Counted from the stretch's first letter, positions 9,213-17,337 are shown. The stretch: DNA of 33,561 nucleotides from Bacteroidota bacterium (GCA_013286325.1 JABDFZ010000025.1:379-33939), one strand, 5' to 3'. Translations and numbers: made by a program. Notes: generated from the sequence alone by a model not told the origin.

Positions 9213-9478
9213 TATAGGTCTTTTAACTGTTCTGTAAAAAATTGACTAATAGCTGTTTCGGCTTCGTTTTCATCCTCACCGTCAATAATAATGGTGATGA
9301 TTTCCCCGCCATTTATGGTTAGCGATAAAATATTAAGCATGCTGTTTAGCTTTATAGTTTTATCGCCTTTTTTCAGGCTGATGATAGATTTAAAGCTTTT
9401 TGCAAGTCGTATCAGTGTAGTTGCCGGCCTCGCATGTAAGCCTTGCGGGGCTAATATGATATGGTCCTTAGTTATCAT
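9212..9478 (-). CDS. ptsH: Phosphocarrier protein HPr
   Basis: 88-residue HPr, the small phosphocarrier that passes phosphate from Enzyme I to EIIA. The phosphorylation site is His15 in PQGLHARPATTLIRLA. A serine at position 46 lies in KLNSMLNILSL, equivalent to the Ser46 that HPr kinase modifies in Firmicutes; whether that regulation exists here is not shown in the window. Length and spacing of the two sites are exactly those of classic HPr. The gene follows Enzyme I by 43 bp and overlaps the deaminase start by one base. There is no C-terminal extension or fusion. Confidence 0.95.
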   Translation of the reverse strand: MITKDHIILAPQGLHARPATTLIRLAKSFKSIISLKKGDKTIKLNSMLNILSLTINGGEIITIIIDGEDENEAETAISQFFTEQLKDL

Positions 9479-9521
9479 TTGTTATTAAACATTGTTATTG
9501 CATAGCAGCGGTTTAGAATCA

Positions 9522-11234
9522 TTATCCTGCTATTTCCTTCAAGTAAGCCAAAACGCTTTCTGAACTATCCATCTCCATTACATTTTTGTACACCTGTTTT
9601 GCTTTTATTTCGCTGTTATTGATGATAATATTTTTTATAGTTGGAATTGCAGCTGCACTCATGGAAAATTCCTTTAACCCCATGCCCGTTAATAATAAAG
9701 TCGCCAATGGATCGGAGGCCATTTCGCCGCACATACCAACATGAATGTCATTCTTTTGACCTTGTTCAATCACAAAACTTAGCAACCTTAATACACCAGG
9801 GTTAAACGGATCGTACAGGTGGGTTATTTTTTCGTTCATCCTGTCTACTGCCAGGGTATACTGGCAAAGATCATTTGTGCCGATGCTGAAAAAGTCCACC
9901 TCCTTAGCCAGCAGGTCGGCAGTTATGGCTGCCGATGGCACTTCTATCATAATGCCAACTTTGATAGCTGCATTAAATGAAATATTTTCTTGTAACAACT
10001 TAGCTTTAGCTTCTGCCAAAATGCTTTTTGCTGATCTGATCTCCTGTATATTGGAGATCATTGGGAACATAATTTTCAAATCGCCAAAAACTGATGCCCG
10101 TAAAATTGCTTTAAGCTGAGTACTGAACAGGTCTTTCCTGTCCAGGCAAATTCGTATAGCTCGGTAACCCAAAAAGGGGTTCTGTTCAACAGGCAGATCA
10201 AAATAGGGTAAGTTCTTATCGCCGCCAATATCAATAGTGCGTACTATAACCGGTTTCCCTTTAGCTTGCAGCGCTACTTTTTTATAAAACTCGAATTGCT
10301 CATCCTCTGCGGGAAATGAGTCCCTGTTCATAAAGAGCATTTCCGTCCGTAACAGCCCAACGCCTTCTCCCCCATTATCAAAAACATCTGCCAAATCCTC
10401 AACACCCGAAATGTTTGCAGTTAAGGTTACCTGCATGCCATCTGTTGTAGTGGCAGGCACATCTTTTAAAGTCTTTAAAGTATCGGCGTACTTAATATAA
10501 GCTTCTCTTTTTATAGTGTATTCGTTAAGCAGGTTATCATCAGGGTTGATATATAGCTCGCCTTTTATCGCGTCTAAAATAACCAGGTCATTATTTTTTA
10601 TGCTGATCAAACCACTCCCGCAACCTACAACTGCCGGGATGCCTTTTGCCCTGGCAATAATAGCTGCATGCGAAGTTCTGCTGCCCACTTGTGTAGCAAA
10701 CCCGGTAACAAGTTTTATGTCTAACGTAATCGTATCTGAAGGAGAAAGGTCTTCTGCTATAATGATGGTATTTGGTCCGTACACCTGCTTATTTGATGTA
10801 TTTGAGCCATTTAAATTTTTCAAAATACGGTTACCAATATCTTTTATATCTGTGGCACGGGCACACATATATTCATTGTCCATATTTTCAAAAATCTGCA
10901 CAAAACCGGTAATCACTTCCAATAAAGCATCGTTCGCATTTTTTTGCTCAGATTCTATCTTTTCAATAACCCCGTCTTTTATCTCCGGGTCGCTTAATAA
11001 TTCAATCTGTGTTTCAAGTATGGCTTTATCATCATCAGAAAGAGATGAGGAATTATTTTTGATCGATTCAATTTCGCGTAATGAATTACCTACAGCTTTA
11101 TTGAAACGTTCAATTTCAATCCGCATTTCAGCCTGATCATTTAACAAAACACCTGTTAGCGTCACTTCTTTTTTTTGAATAATAAAAGCCCTGCCTATCG
11201 ATATCCCCTGCGAAACGCCAATTCCCTTCATCAT
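9522..11234 (-). CDS. ptsI: PTS Enzyme I (phosphoenolpyruvate-protein phosphotransferase)
   Basis: 570-residue cytosolic Enzyme I, which takes phosphate from phosphoenolpyruvate and gives it to HPr. N-terminal HPr-binding helical domain, then the phosphohistidine domain with active His189 in GSRTSHAAIIARAKGIPAVVG, then the PEP-binding barrel with GVGLLRTEMLFM, TIDIGGDKNLPYF, EVPSA and SIGTNDLCQYTLAVDR. Cys502 in HVGMCGEMASDP is the usual active-site cysteine. Both key residues fall at the same numbers as in E. coli Enzyme I, so the protein is full length. There is no GAF domain, so it is not the nitrogen-PTS form PtsP. It lies 10 bp after the EIIC-EIID gene and 43 bp before HPr. Placing the general PTS enzymes inside a sugar operon suggests that this relay is dedicated to one substrate. 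Confidence 0.96.
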   Translation of the reverse strand: MMKGIGVSQGISIGRAFIIQKKEVTLTGVLLNDQAEMRIEIERFNKAVGNSLREIESIKNNSSSLSDDDKAILETQIELLSDPEIKDGVIEKIESEQKNANDALLEVITGFVQIFENMDNEYMCARATDIKDIGNRILKNLNGSNTSNKQVYGPNTIIIAEDLSPSDTITLDIKLVTGFATQVGSRTSHAAIIARAKGIPAVVGCGSGLISIKNNDLVILDAIKGELYINPDDNLLNEYTIKREAYIKYADTLKTLKDVPATTTDGMQVTLTANISGVEDLADVFDNGGEGVGLLRTEMLFMNRDSFPAEDEQFEFYKKVALQAKGKPVIVRTIDIGGDKNLPYFDLPVEQNPFLGYRAIRICLDRKDLFSTQLKAILRASVFGDLKIMFPMISNIQEIRSAKSILAEAKAKLLQENISFNAAIKVGIMIEVPSAAITADLLAKEVDFFSIGTNDLCQYTLAVDRMNEKITHLYDPFNPGVLRLLSFVIEQGQKNDIHVGMCGEMASDPLATLLLTGMGLKEFSMSAAAIPTIKNIIINNSEIKAKQVYKNVMEMDSSESVLAYLKEIAG

Positions 11235-11244
11235 TATTCAGTGT

Positions 11245-12819
11245 TTAAGCAAACATGTGTATTATACTTCCAATAAAGCCCAGTGCAAGCAAGCCCAATA
11301 GCAGGTGCGTTGTTTTAGCACCATTTTTCACAAAGTAATATACCAAAAAAGTAAGCCCCAATGGAATAACCGCCGGTACTATCTGGTCTAAAACACTTTG
11401 AACGGTTACCGCCGAGCTATCTGTTCCAATTTTTATAGGAGTGGTGATCGACATTAATGTAGCAGGCATAGCGCCCACTACCATTAACCCTAATATTGCG
11501 GCGCCTTTGTTCAGCCTGTCCATCACATTGTTTTTGGCCAGATTTTGCAAAAATTTGGTACCTGCCTTATAGCCAATAAAAGTTAAGTTATACCTCAATA
11601 CCAGGTGTGGTACATTAAATATCAGCAGGAAAAGCACAGGGCCCAATATATTGCCCTTTAAAGCTAAGGATGTTCCCACTCCTGCTGCTATTACTTTAAA
11701 AGTTCCCCAAAACAAAGAGTCAAACACACCGGCAAGCGGCCCCATCAAACCCAGTTTAACCGAACTGATGGATTCTTCATCGAAGCTGGCATCATTGCTG
11801 TTTTGCTCTTCCATTGCGGCAGTAATTCCTAAAATAAGGGTTGAGCCATAAGGACTGGTATTAAACAATTGCAGGTGCCTTTTTAACGCAGCAGCCATTG
11901 CCTCTTTGGTTTTATAAAGCCGTTTTAAAACCGGAATAATGGAAAATGCAAACCCGGTATTCTGCCACGTTTCAAAATTGAAATTGGCTTCCAATGCAAG
12001 CGATCTTAAAAACAAGTTCCTGATATCAGCTTTATTAAGCTTTTGTACCGGTTTGGCCTCTTCGGTATTTTCGTCAAAATCTTCATCGTTTGTATTTGTT
12101 TTGGCATCTACCTGGGTTACTATAAGCGCTATAATAACGCCTAAACCGCCAATAGCAATTACAGGAAGTTTTAAATAAGCTGCCAGCATAAAGCCAAGGA
12201 AAAAATAAGGCGCTACCGTTTTGTTGAACATCAGGTTCATCAACAACGCAAAGCCCAAAGCAGGCAGCATATTCCCTGCAACCTGCAAACCTGATTGCAG
12301 CCAGGAAGGAATCATGTCTAAAAACGATTTCATTACTGCACCGCCCAATTGCAGCGCCAATAAAATGATGATACCCATTAATATGGGCCGTAAAATGCCC
12401 GACAGGATATGTAAACGCTGAATGCCGTTAAAGTCTCCCTCATCGGCATACTGGTTAAACTTTTTATTTAATACAGCCCTGAATACAAAAAGACTGCTGA
12501 TCATCATTTCGGCAAGTATAGAAACCGGAACAGCAATAGCCAGTGCAATGGCAGGCCCTTTACCCGATATTATGGCAAAAGCGGTACCTAATACCCCGCC
12601 GGTAATAACATCAGGTGGAATGGCTGCCCCTACTTTTATGTTGCCCATAAATATCAGCTCTAAAGTAGCCCCGATAATTACGCCCTGGTTTAAATCGCCA
12701 AGTACCAGACCCACTAATGGCCCAAGAACCAAAGGGCGGCTCAGCAGCGTGGTGCCCAAAAAGTCTTCGGAGTGGCCAAACATGGCTATGAGCGCAATAA
12801 GTATATAGGATAATGACAT
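11245..12819 (-). CDS. Fused mannose-family PTS EIIC-EIID membrane permease
   Basis: 524-residue integral membrane protein joining two subunits that are normally separate. Residues 1 to about 240 are EIIC (ManY/AgaC type): GATLELIFMGNIKVGAAIPPD is the diagnostic loop, and several hydrophobic segments follow. Residues about 240-260 are a soluble acidic linker (DAKTNTNDEDFDENTEEAK). Residues about 260-524 are EIID (ManZ/AgaD type), with FNTSPYGSTLILGITAAMEE and KLGLMGPLAGVFDSLFWGTF followed by membrane segments. Together they form the sugar channel that works with EIIB. No stop or frame change occurs between the parts. The gene begins 86 bp after EIIB and Enzyme I follows 10 bp downstream. Substrate is not readable from the sequence; amino sugars, mannose, fructose and sorbose are all known for the family. 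Confidence 0.93.
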   Translation of the reverse strand: MSLSYILIALIAMFGHSEDFLGTTLLSRPLVLGPLVGLVLGDLNQGVIIGATLELIFMGNIKVGAAIPPDVITGGVLGTAFAIISGKGPAIALAIAVPVSILAEMMISSLFVFRAVLNKKFNQYADEGDFNGIQRLHILSGILRPILMGIIILLALQLGGAVMKSFLDMIPSWLQSGLQVAGNMLPALGFALLMNLMFNKTVAPYFFLGFMLAAYLKLPVIAIGGLGVIIALIVTQVDAKTNTNDEDFDENTEEAKPVQKLNKADIRNLFLRSLALEANFNFETWQNTGFAFSIIPVLKRLYKTKEAMAAALKRHLQLFNTSPYGSTLILGITAAMEEQNSNDASFDEESISSVKLGLMGPLAGVFDSLFWGTFKVIAAGVGTSLALKGNILGPVLFLLIFNVPHLVLRYNLTFIGYKAGTKFLQNLAKNNVMDRLNKGAAILGLMVVGAMPATLMSITTPIKIGTDSSAVTVQSVLDQIVPAVIPLGLTFLVYYFVKNGAKTTHLLLGLLALGFIGSIIHMFA

Positions 12820-12905
12820 TTATGGCTTTTTATAAAATTATGCAATCTGCAATCACAATTTTCCGTCTCCGTTTTCTATTTCCAACTAATCTCTGGCCTC
12901 TCTTC

Positions 12906-13376
12906 TCAAATCAGGCTGCCGGCCATTTGTTTTTTATCTGTTGGCACTTGCCTTACCTCAAGCTCTATTCCTTTATCTAAAAGTTCTTTTATCAGGTTTA
13001 TATCTTCATCATTAACAGCCACCGCTTTCGAAATAAGCTTAGCGCCTTCTGTAAACCTGATACCGCCAAAGTTTACCGATCTTATTTCGGGCACTTCGTT
13101 AACTAAAGCATAAGCATCTTTTACGCTGTTAATGATCAATAATATTTTCATGTTCCTGCTTTTCTCGTTATTTAAAAAAACAGCAGCATCTTTTATCGAT
13201 TTAATTAACAGCTTGGTCCCGGCGGGTTTGGCAAGGCCAAGCGTCATCTTCATAAATTCGTCTTTAGCCACCTTATCGTTAGCTATTAACAGGCAATCAA
13301 CGCCTAAAGCGGGTGTCCAGGTAAATGCAACCTGCCCATGCACCAATCTATCGTCAATCCGGGTAAGCTTAATCAT
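12906..13376 (-). CDS. PTS mannose-family EIIB
   Basis: 156-residue cytosolic EIIB of the mannose/fructose/sorbose family, which passes phosphate from EIIA to the sugar at the membrane channel. The phospho-accepting His13 is in RIDDRLVHGQV, the family signature. Other family features are the FGGIRFTEGAKLISKAVAV stretch and a C-terminal VRQVPTDKK. The length is typical of a single-domain EIIB. The start overlaps the end of the EIIA gene by 8 bp, implying translational coupling. An 86-bp gap, AT-rich and without an evident hairpin, separates it from the EIIC-EIID gene. Confidence 0.94.
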   Translation of the reverse strand: MIKLTRIDDRLVHGQVAFTWTPALGVDCLLIANDKVAKDEFMKMTLGLAKPAGTKLLIKSIKDAAVFLNNEKSRNMKILLIINSVKDAYALVNEVPEIRSVNFGGIRFTEGAKLISKAVAVNDEDINLIKELLDKGIELEVRQVPTDKKQMAGSLI

Positions 13377-13803
13377 CCTTACCCTCCTTTTGAGCGGCTA
13401 AAATTTTATTCACATACGTCATTTGTTCCTTAGCATTATCAATTGCCACTGCAATTACTTCTTCAACAGGTGTTCCGGCGTCAGCCATTAAAACTTCAAT
13501 AAGCAACGGCAAATTAAAACCCGAAATAACATGTACATTAGGTTTTAAGGCATGTTGCAGCATCTGATTGGTAACACTGCCACCAAGCAAATCGGTAAAA
13601 ACAACCAGCTCGTCGTTATCATTAAGCAGATTGGTTACTTCTTTTATCTGTGTTTCAACCGAAACCTTGTCATCTACATAAGCCTGGATTAAAAACACAT
13701 GCTCTACTGTACCAATAATTATATCTAACGATGATTTTACTCCCGCAGCAAAGGTGCCGTGGGTAGCAATCAGGAATTTTCTTATTTTATCACTTTTCTC
13801 CAT
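13369..13803 (-). CDS. PTS mannose-family EIIA
   Basis: 144-residue EIIA domain protein of the mannose/sorbose family. The phosphorylation site is His15 in LIATHGTFAAGVKSSLDIIIG, and the conserved loop FTDLLGGSVTNQM follows at about residues 69-81. It accepts phosphate from HPr and gives it to EIIB. It is the first gene of the six-gene operon and overlaps EIIB by 8 bp. No regulator gene is adjacent, so control must come from a distant regulator or from the 396-bp divergent region upstream. EIIA and EIIB are separate proteins here, whereas in E. coli ManX they are fused; the fusion in this operon is instead between EIIC and EIID. Confidence 0.93.
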   Translation of the reverse strand: MEKSDKIRKFLIATHGTFAAGVKSSLDIIIGTVEHVFLIQAYVDDKVSVETQIKEVTNLLNDNDELVVFTDLLGGSVTNQMLQHALKPNVHVISGFNLPLLIEVLMADAGTPVEEVIAVAIDNAKEQMTYVNKILAAQKEGKDD

Positions 13804-14199
13804 CAGATATTACCAGGTATTTATTATTAATAAGCATTACAATATATGGATTTTTACGTTCTGCAATAATCAGCCAAACTTTACTTAAATACTATTTTTA
13901 AGGCACTACAATACCACTACTATAGATTTAATAGGTCGGTATGAATAATATGAGCGAATAAGTTATACAGAATTCACCTCAATATCCTATTAAATATGGG
14001 CTTTATGTACATCAAGAGAATACTGAAACAAGACGAGTATGTCATTGTGATTGTTGCATATTGGCTTAAAATATCATTTTTTACAAATGGTAGTGCTAAT
14101 GTAGGGGTATGAAAATCCCTGCGGGAAATGTAATATATTAGCTTTGAACTTCCGGGATGTTTACCAGCACCCTTTAAATTATAAACCTTTATTAAAAAG
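13804..14199. promoter_or_regulatory. Divergent regulatory region between PTS operon and GH9 gene
   Basis: 396 bp with no supported gene. It must carry the promoters of both the PTS operon (-) and the GH9 gene (+). On the + strand a -7 box TAGCTTTG is seen at 14139-14146. A short inverted repeat, TCCC-TGC-GGGA at 14116-14126, lies just upstream of that box and could be an operator. For the - strand I see only a poor match (CAAACTTTA on the + strand near 13874, one base too widely spaced). A 77-codon open frame here shows no family features. Confidence 0.5.
14139..14146 (+). promoter_or_regulatory. Bacteroidota -7 promoter box for GH9 gene
   Basis: TAGCTTTG matches TAnnTTTG exactly, 53 bp before the GH9 start. 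No clear -33 TTTG is present at the usual distance, so the call rests on the -7 element and its position. Confidence 0.5.
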
Positions 14200-16047
14200 A
14201 TGATCATGGTTTTATCAAACCCGAAAAAATGGCTTTTGTACTTAATATTGAGTATCCCTTTTTTTCTACAGGCTCAATCAGTAAAGATAGTTACCAACCA
14301 TGTTGGCTATGAAGATAGCAGGGCCAAGCATGCTATTATAGTAGCAGATAAACAGTTAAACATAAATTCATTCACCCTGGTTGATGCTGGTACAGGTAAA
14401 ACAGTATTTACCGGTAAACCGGAATTTAGCGGGGCAGTTAATAAATGGAAGAATTTTCAATTCTGGAATATTGATTTCAGCAATTTCACTGCTCCGGGTA
14501 CTTATAAGCTACAGGTTGCTTTGCCAAGCAGAACTATATCATCTTATCCGTTTATCATCGGGAAAAATGTATTAGAGAAAGCCACCATATCCGATGTGGT
14601 ATATTACTTTAAAGGTCAGCGCAGCTCTGGTTTGTTAGATAAGGCCGACCATCACCTTTTATTATCCGGCAAAACAACAGATACCATTGATGCACATGGC
14701 GGCTGGTACGATGCTACCGGCGATTATGGCAAGCACTTGTCACATCTTTCATTCTCCAACTATTTTAATCCGCAGCAAATATCTTTTACAGCATGGAGCC
14801 TGTTCAAAACTTACGCGCTTTTATCGGCACGGCAAGGGACAGATTTCAGGCAGTTTAACAGGAGAATTTTGGATGAAGCAATGTATGGCGCTGATTATCT
14901 GGTAAGGATGCAGGCTAAAAACGGTTCATTTTATCGTTCAGTTGGCGCTCCGGGTCCCGGCAAATTACCAAAAGACAGAGTGATTCCTGCTGAAGAAGGG
15001 AGCTACAGGATAAAGAAAACCGCCAACCAGGCATATAATAATGGCAAAAGTGTCACAGAGAAAAGCTGGCGGCTTTATCAATCGAGTTATCGCTCCGGTG
15101 CAGGTATAGCAATTGCAGCTTTGGCAATGGCATCCGCTTACCCGGTAAGCGGTGAATTTACAAACGCCGATTATTTAAAAGCAGCGGAAAGTGCTTTTGC
15201 TTTTTTAGAGAAAGACAATCAGCAAATGGATTTTGACGGCAAGGAAAACATGCTGGACGATTATTGTGCCCTAAGCGCAGCCACCGAACTATATAAAGTT
15301 ACCCATAAAGATGTTTACAAGGCTGCAGCAGCAAAAAGAGCAGCAAACATAATAGGGAGGCTAACATCATGGAAAAATTATAAAAATTATTTCAGGGCCG
15401 ATGATAAGGATCGTCCGTTTTTTCATCCATCAGATGCAGGCTTACCGATAGTAAGCTTATTGTACTATTATCCTTATGCCAGCGCAGATGAACAGGCACA
15501 GATCAAAAAAACGACAAAAGAGTCGATGGAGTTTGAACTGGCTATTACTCACGAGGTAAATAACCCGTTTGATTACAGCCGTCAGTTGGTTCAGGATACC
15601 CTGGGCAACAGGCGCAGTTCATTCTTCTTCCCTCATGGCAGTGATGCATCACCGTGGTGGCAGGGAGAAAACGCACGACTTGGCTCAGTAGCCGCTGCTG
15701 CACGCATGGCTGCCAGCTTATTTAAGGACGATAAACCATTTCACGATAAGTTAGCTGCCTTTGCATTGGACCAGTTGAACTGGATACTGGGTTTAAACCC
15801 TTTTGATGCTTGTATGCTGCAGGGGACCGGCCATAATAACCCGGCCTACGGTTTTTTCGGAACATTTGAATATACCAATGCGCCTGGCGGGATAGTAAAT
15901 GGCATAACCTCGGGTTTTGATAATGAGGATGATATTGATTTTAACATCCCTTATGCTGTAACAGGTAAGGACTCCGACTGGCGCTGGGCCGAGCAATGGC
16001 TTCCGCACACATCATGGTATTTGTTAGCTGTTTCTTTAAATGATTAA
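14200..16047 (+). CDS. GH9 glycoside hydrolase with N-terminal Ig-like domain, secreted
   Basis: 615-residue secreted enzyme. A signal peptide (WLLYLILSIPFFLQAQ) is followed by an Ig-like CelD-N-type domain (about 27-120, VKIVTNHVGYEDSRAKHAIIV and NFTAPGTYKLQV) and an (alpha/alpha)6 barrel. The GH9 catalytic base motif appears as GGWYDATGDYGKHL (Asp171, Asp175), with one residue more than the usual DAGD. Near the C-terminus, WAEQWLPHTSWYLLAVS supplies the catalytic acid, Glu598. GH9 is mostly cellulases but also contains exo-beta-glucosaminidases. Because it diverges from a PTS operon ending in an amino-sugar-6-phosphate deaminase, the second activity is worth considering; the sequence alone does not settle it. 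ATG 14206 is an equally possible start. The thioredoxin-like gene follows after 18 bp. Confidence 0.88.
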   Translation: MIMVLSNPKKWLLYLILSIPFFLQAQSVKIVTNHVGYEDSRAKHAIIVADKQLNINSFTLVDAGTGKTVFTGKPEFSGAVNKWKNFQFWNIDFSNFTAPGTYKLQVALPSRTISSYPFIIGKNVLEKATISDVVYYFKGQRSSGLLDKADHHLLLSGKTTDTIDAHGGWYDATGDYGKHLSHLSFSNYFNPQQISFTAWSLFKTYALLSARQGTDFRQFNRRILDEAMYGADYLVRMQAKNGSFYRSVGAPGPGKLPKDRVIPAEEGSYRIKKTANQAYNNGKSVTEKSWRLYQSSYRSGAGIAIAALAMASAYPVSGEFTNADYLKAAESAFAFLEKDNQQMDFDGKENMLDDYCALSAATELYKVTHKDVYKAAAAKRAANIIGRLTSWKNYKNYFRADDKDRPFFHPSDAGLPIVSLLYYYPYASADEQAQIKKTTKESMEFELAITHEVNNPFDYSRQLVQDTLGNRRSSFFFPHGSDASPWWQGENARLGSVAAAARMAASLFKDDKPFHDKLAAFALDQLNWILGLNPFDACMLQGTGHNNPAYGFFGTFEYTNAPGGIVNGITSGFDNEDDIDFNIPYAVTGKDSDWRWAEQWLPHTSWYLLAVSLND

Positions 16048-16065
16048 TCAGGATTTTAAAAAAAA

Positions 16066-17205
16066 ATGAAAAAGTATATAACAAGTCTGGCTCTATTATT
16101 AGCACTCAGCAGTTCAGTTTTTGCATGGGACGATCATAAAACATTGGCTATAGGCGAAACCGCTCCCGATTTTAGTCTGCCCGGAATAGACGGTAAAACC
16201 TATACGCTGCAATCGTTCAAAAATGCAAAAGTGTTGGTTATTGTTTTTATGTGTAACCATTGCCCAACCTCGCAGGCATACGAAGACAGGGTAATTAAAA
16301 TGACGAGCGATTATGCCGCTAAAGGTGTAAGTGTAGTGGCTATTAATCCTAATAACCCTGCCGGGCTGCGTTTAGATGAGTTGGGGTACAGCGATCTGAG
16401 CGATTCGTTTGAGGACATGAAGATCCGTGCAAAGAACATGAAGTTCAATTTTCCTTACCTGTACGACGGTGAAACCGAAATAACTTCAAAAAAATATGGT
16501 CCGGTTGCTACTCCCCATATTTTCATTTTTGATAAAGACCGCAAGCTTCGTTACAACGGACGCATTGACGATATGGAAAATCCGGCAAAAACACCACATA
16601 CTCTTGATGCACGAAATGCTATAGATGCCGTTTTAGCCGGAAAAGAAATAGCAGCACCTGTAACCAAGACCTTCGGTTGCTCAATAAAATGGGCTGAGAA
16701 AAGCGTATGGCTGGAAAAAGCGCAGATTGAATGGGCTAAGGAACCTGTAAAGCTGGATACATTAAGCGCTAACGGCATAAAGGAAGTAGTTAAAAATCAT
16801 ACTGATAAATTAAGGCTGATTAACCTGTGGGCTACCTGGTGTGGGCCATGCGTTGCCGAATTCTCGGACCTTGTAACGTTACTTCATACCTATCGCGACC
16901 GGGGTCTTGAGTTTATAAGCATCAGTGCTGATGATCCTGCAAATAAAGATAAAGCGTTAAAATTTCTGCAACGTAAACAAGCCTCGGGGCTCAATTATAT
17001 TTATTCGGGAGATGATAAATATAAACTGATAGAAGCTGTAGACCCCAAATGGGATGGTGCTTTACCTTATACTCTTTTGGTTGATCCTGATGGTAAAATT
17101 GTATATGCTCACCAGGGTGCTATTGATTCGGAAGAACTAAGAAAGATAATTTTTGATGACCCGATGATGGGTAGGATATATAAAGAGCCGGTTGCAAAAC
17201 CGTGA
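16066..17205 (+). CDS. Tandem thioredoxin-fold (AhpC/TSA-Redoxin) secreted protein
   Basis: 379 residues with a signal peptide (MKKYITSLALLLALSSSVFAW), so periplasmic. Two thioredoxin-fold domains are joined. Domain 1 (about 25-200) is peroxiredoxin/TlpA-like: IGETAPDFSLPGIDGKTYTL, then MCNHCP with Cys63 and Cys66, then the cis-proline region ATPHIFIFD. Domain 2 (about 225-375) is a classic TlpA/ResA-type redoxin with LWATWCGPC (Cys259, Cys262) and ALPYTLLVDPDG. A further Cys205 lies between them in FGCSIKW. Such proteins are thiol-disulfide oxidoreductases; the partner is unknown. It lies 18 bp after the GH9 gene and probably shares its transcript. An imperfect palindromic element follows. 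Confidence 0.87.
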   Translation: MKKYITSLALLLALSSSVFAWDDHKTLAIGETAPDFSLPGIDGKTYTLQSFKNAKVLVIVFMCNHCPTSQAYEDRVIKMTSDYAAKGVSVVAINPNNPAGLRLDELGYSDLSDSFEDMKIRAKNMKFNFPYLYDGETEITSKKYGPVATPHIFIFDKDRKLRYNGRIDDMENPAKTPHTLDARNAIDAVLAGKEIAAPVTKTFGCSIKWAEKSVWLEKAQIEWAKEPVKLDTLSANGIKEVVKNHTDKLRLINLWATWCGPCVAEFSDLVTLLHTYRDRGLEFISISADDPANKDKALKFLQRKQASGLNYIYSGDDKYKLIEAVDPKWDGALPYTLLVDPDGKIVYAHQGAIDSEELRKIIFDDPMMGRIYKEPVAKP

Positions 17206-17215
17206 GCTAAAGGAT

Positions 17216-17337
17216 GTCATGCTGAATTTATTTCAGCAACCCACATGTTGGGTGTACTTCATGTATTTACACAATGCATGATAGTATAACATTGTGGCTA
17301 CCTATCCTGTGAGGTGCCGAAATAAATTCGGCATGAC
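17216..17337. repeat. Palindromic intergenic element A (122 bp)
   Basis: Begins GTCATGCTGAATTTATTTCA and ends with a near-exact inverse, TGAAATTTATTT-like, read as GTCATGCCGAATTTATTTCG on the other strand: about 23 bp with 2 differences per arm. Inside are a smaller inverted repeat, CACAATG (17271-17277) with CATTGTG, and a short hairpin ACCCA-CATGT-TGGGT. It fills most of the gap between the thioredoxin and ThuA genes and has no coding potential. Confidence 0.8.

Noticed and set aside
10516..11136. 206-codon open frame on the + strand inside Enzyme I
   Set aside because: It is antisense to a fully conserved gene with active-site motifs, and its translation shows no family features.
12422..12808. 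128-codon + strand open frame opposite the EIIC-EIID gene
   Set aside because: It is an antisense shadow of the EIIC half; composition is explained by the codons of the real gene.
12820..12905. Internal promoter or terminator between EIIB and EIIC-EIID
   Set aside because: The 86-bp gap shows no hairpin and no TAnnTTTG match on the - strand; taken as a plain spacer.
13974..14207. 77-codon - strand open frame in the PTS-GH9 divergent region
   Set aside because: It overlaps the GH9 start and promoter box and has no domain or signal peptide; chance frame.
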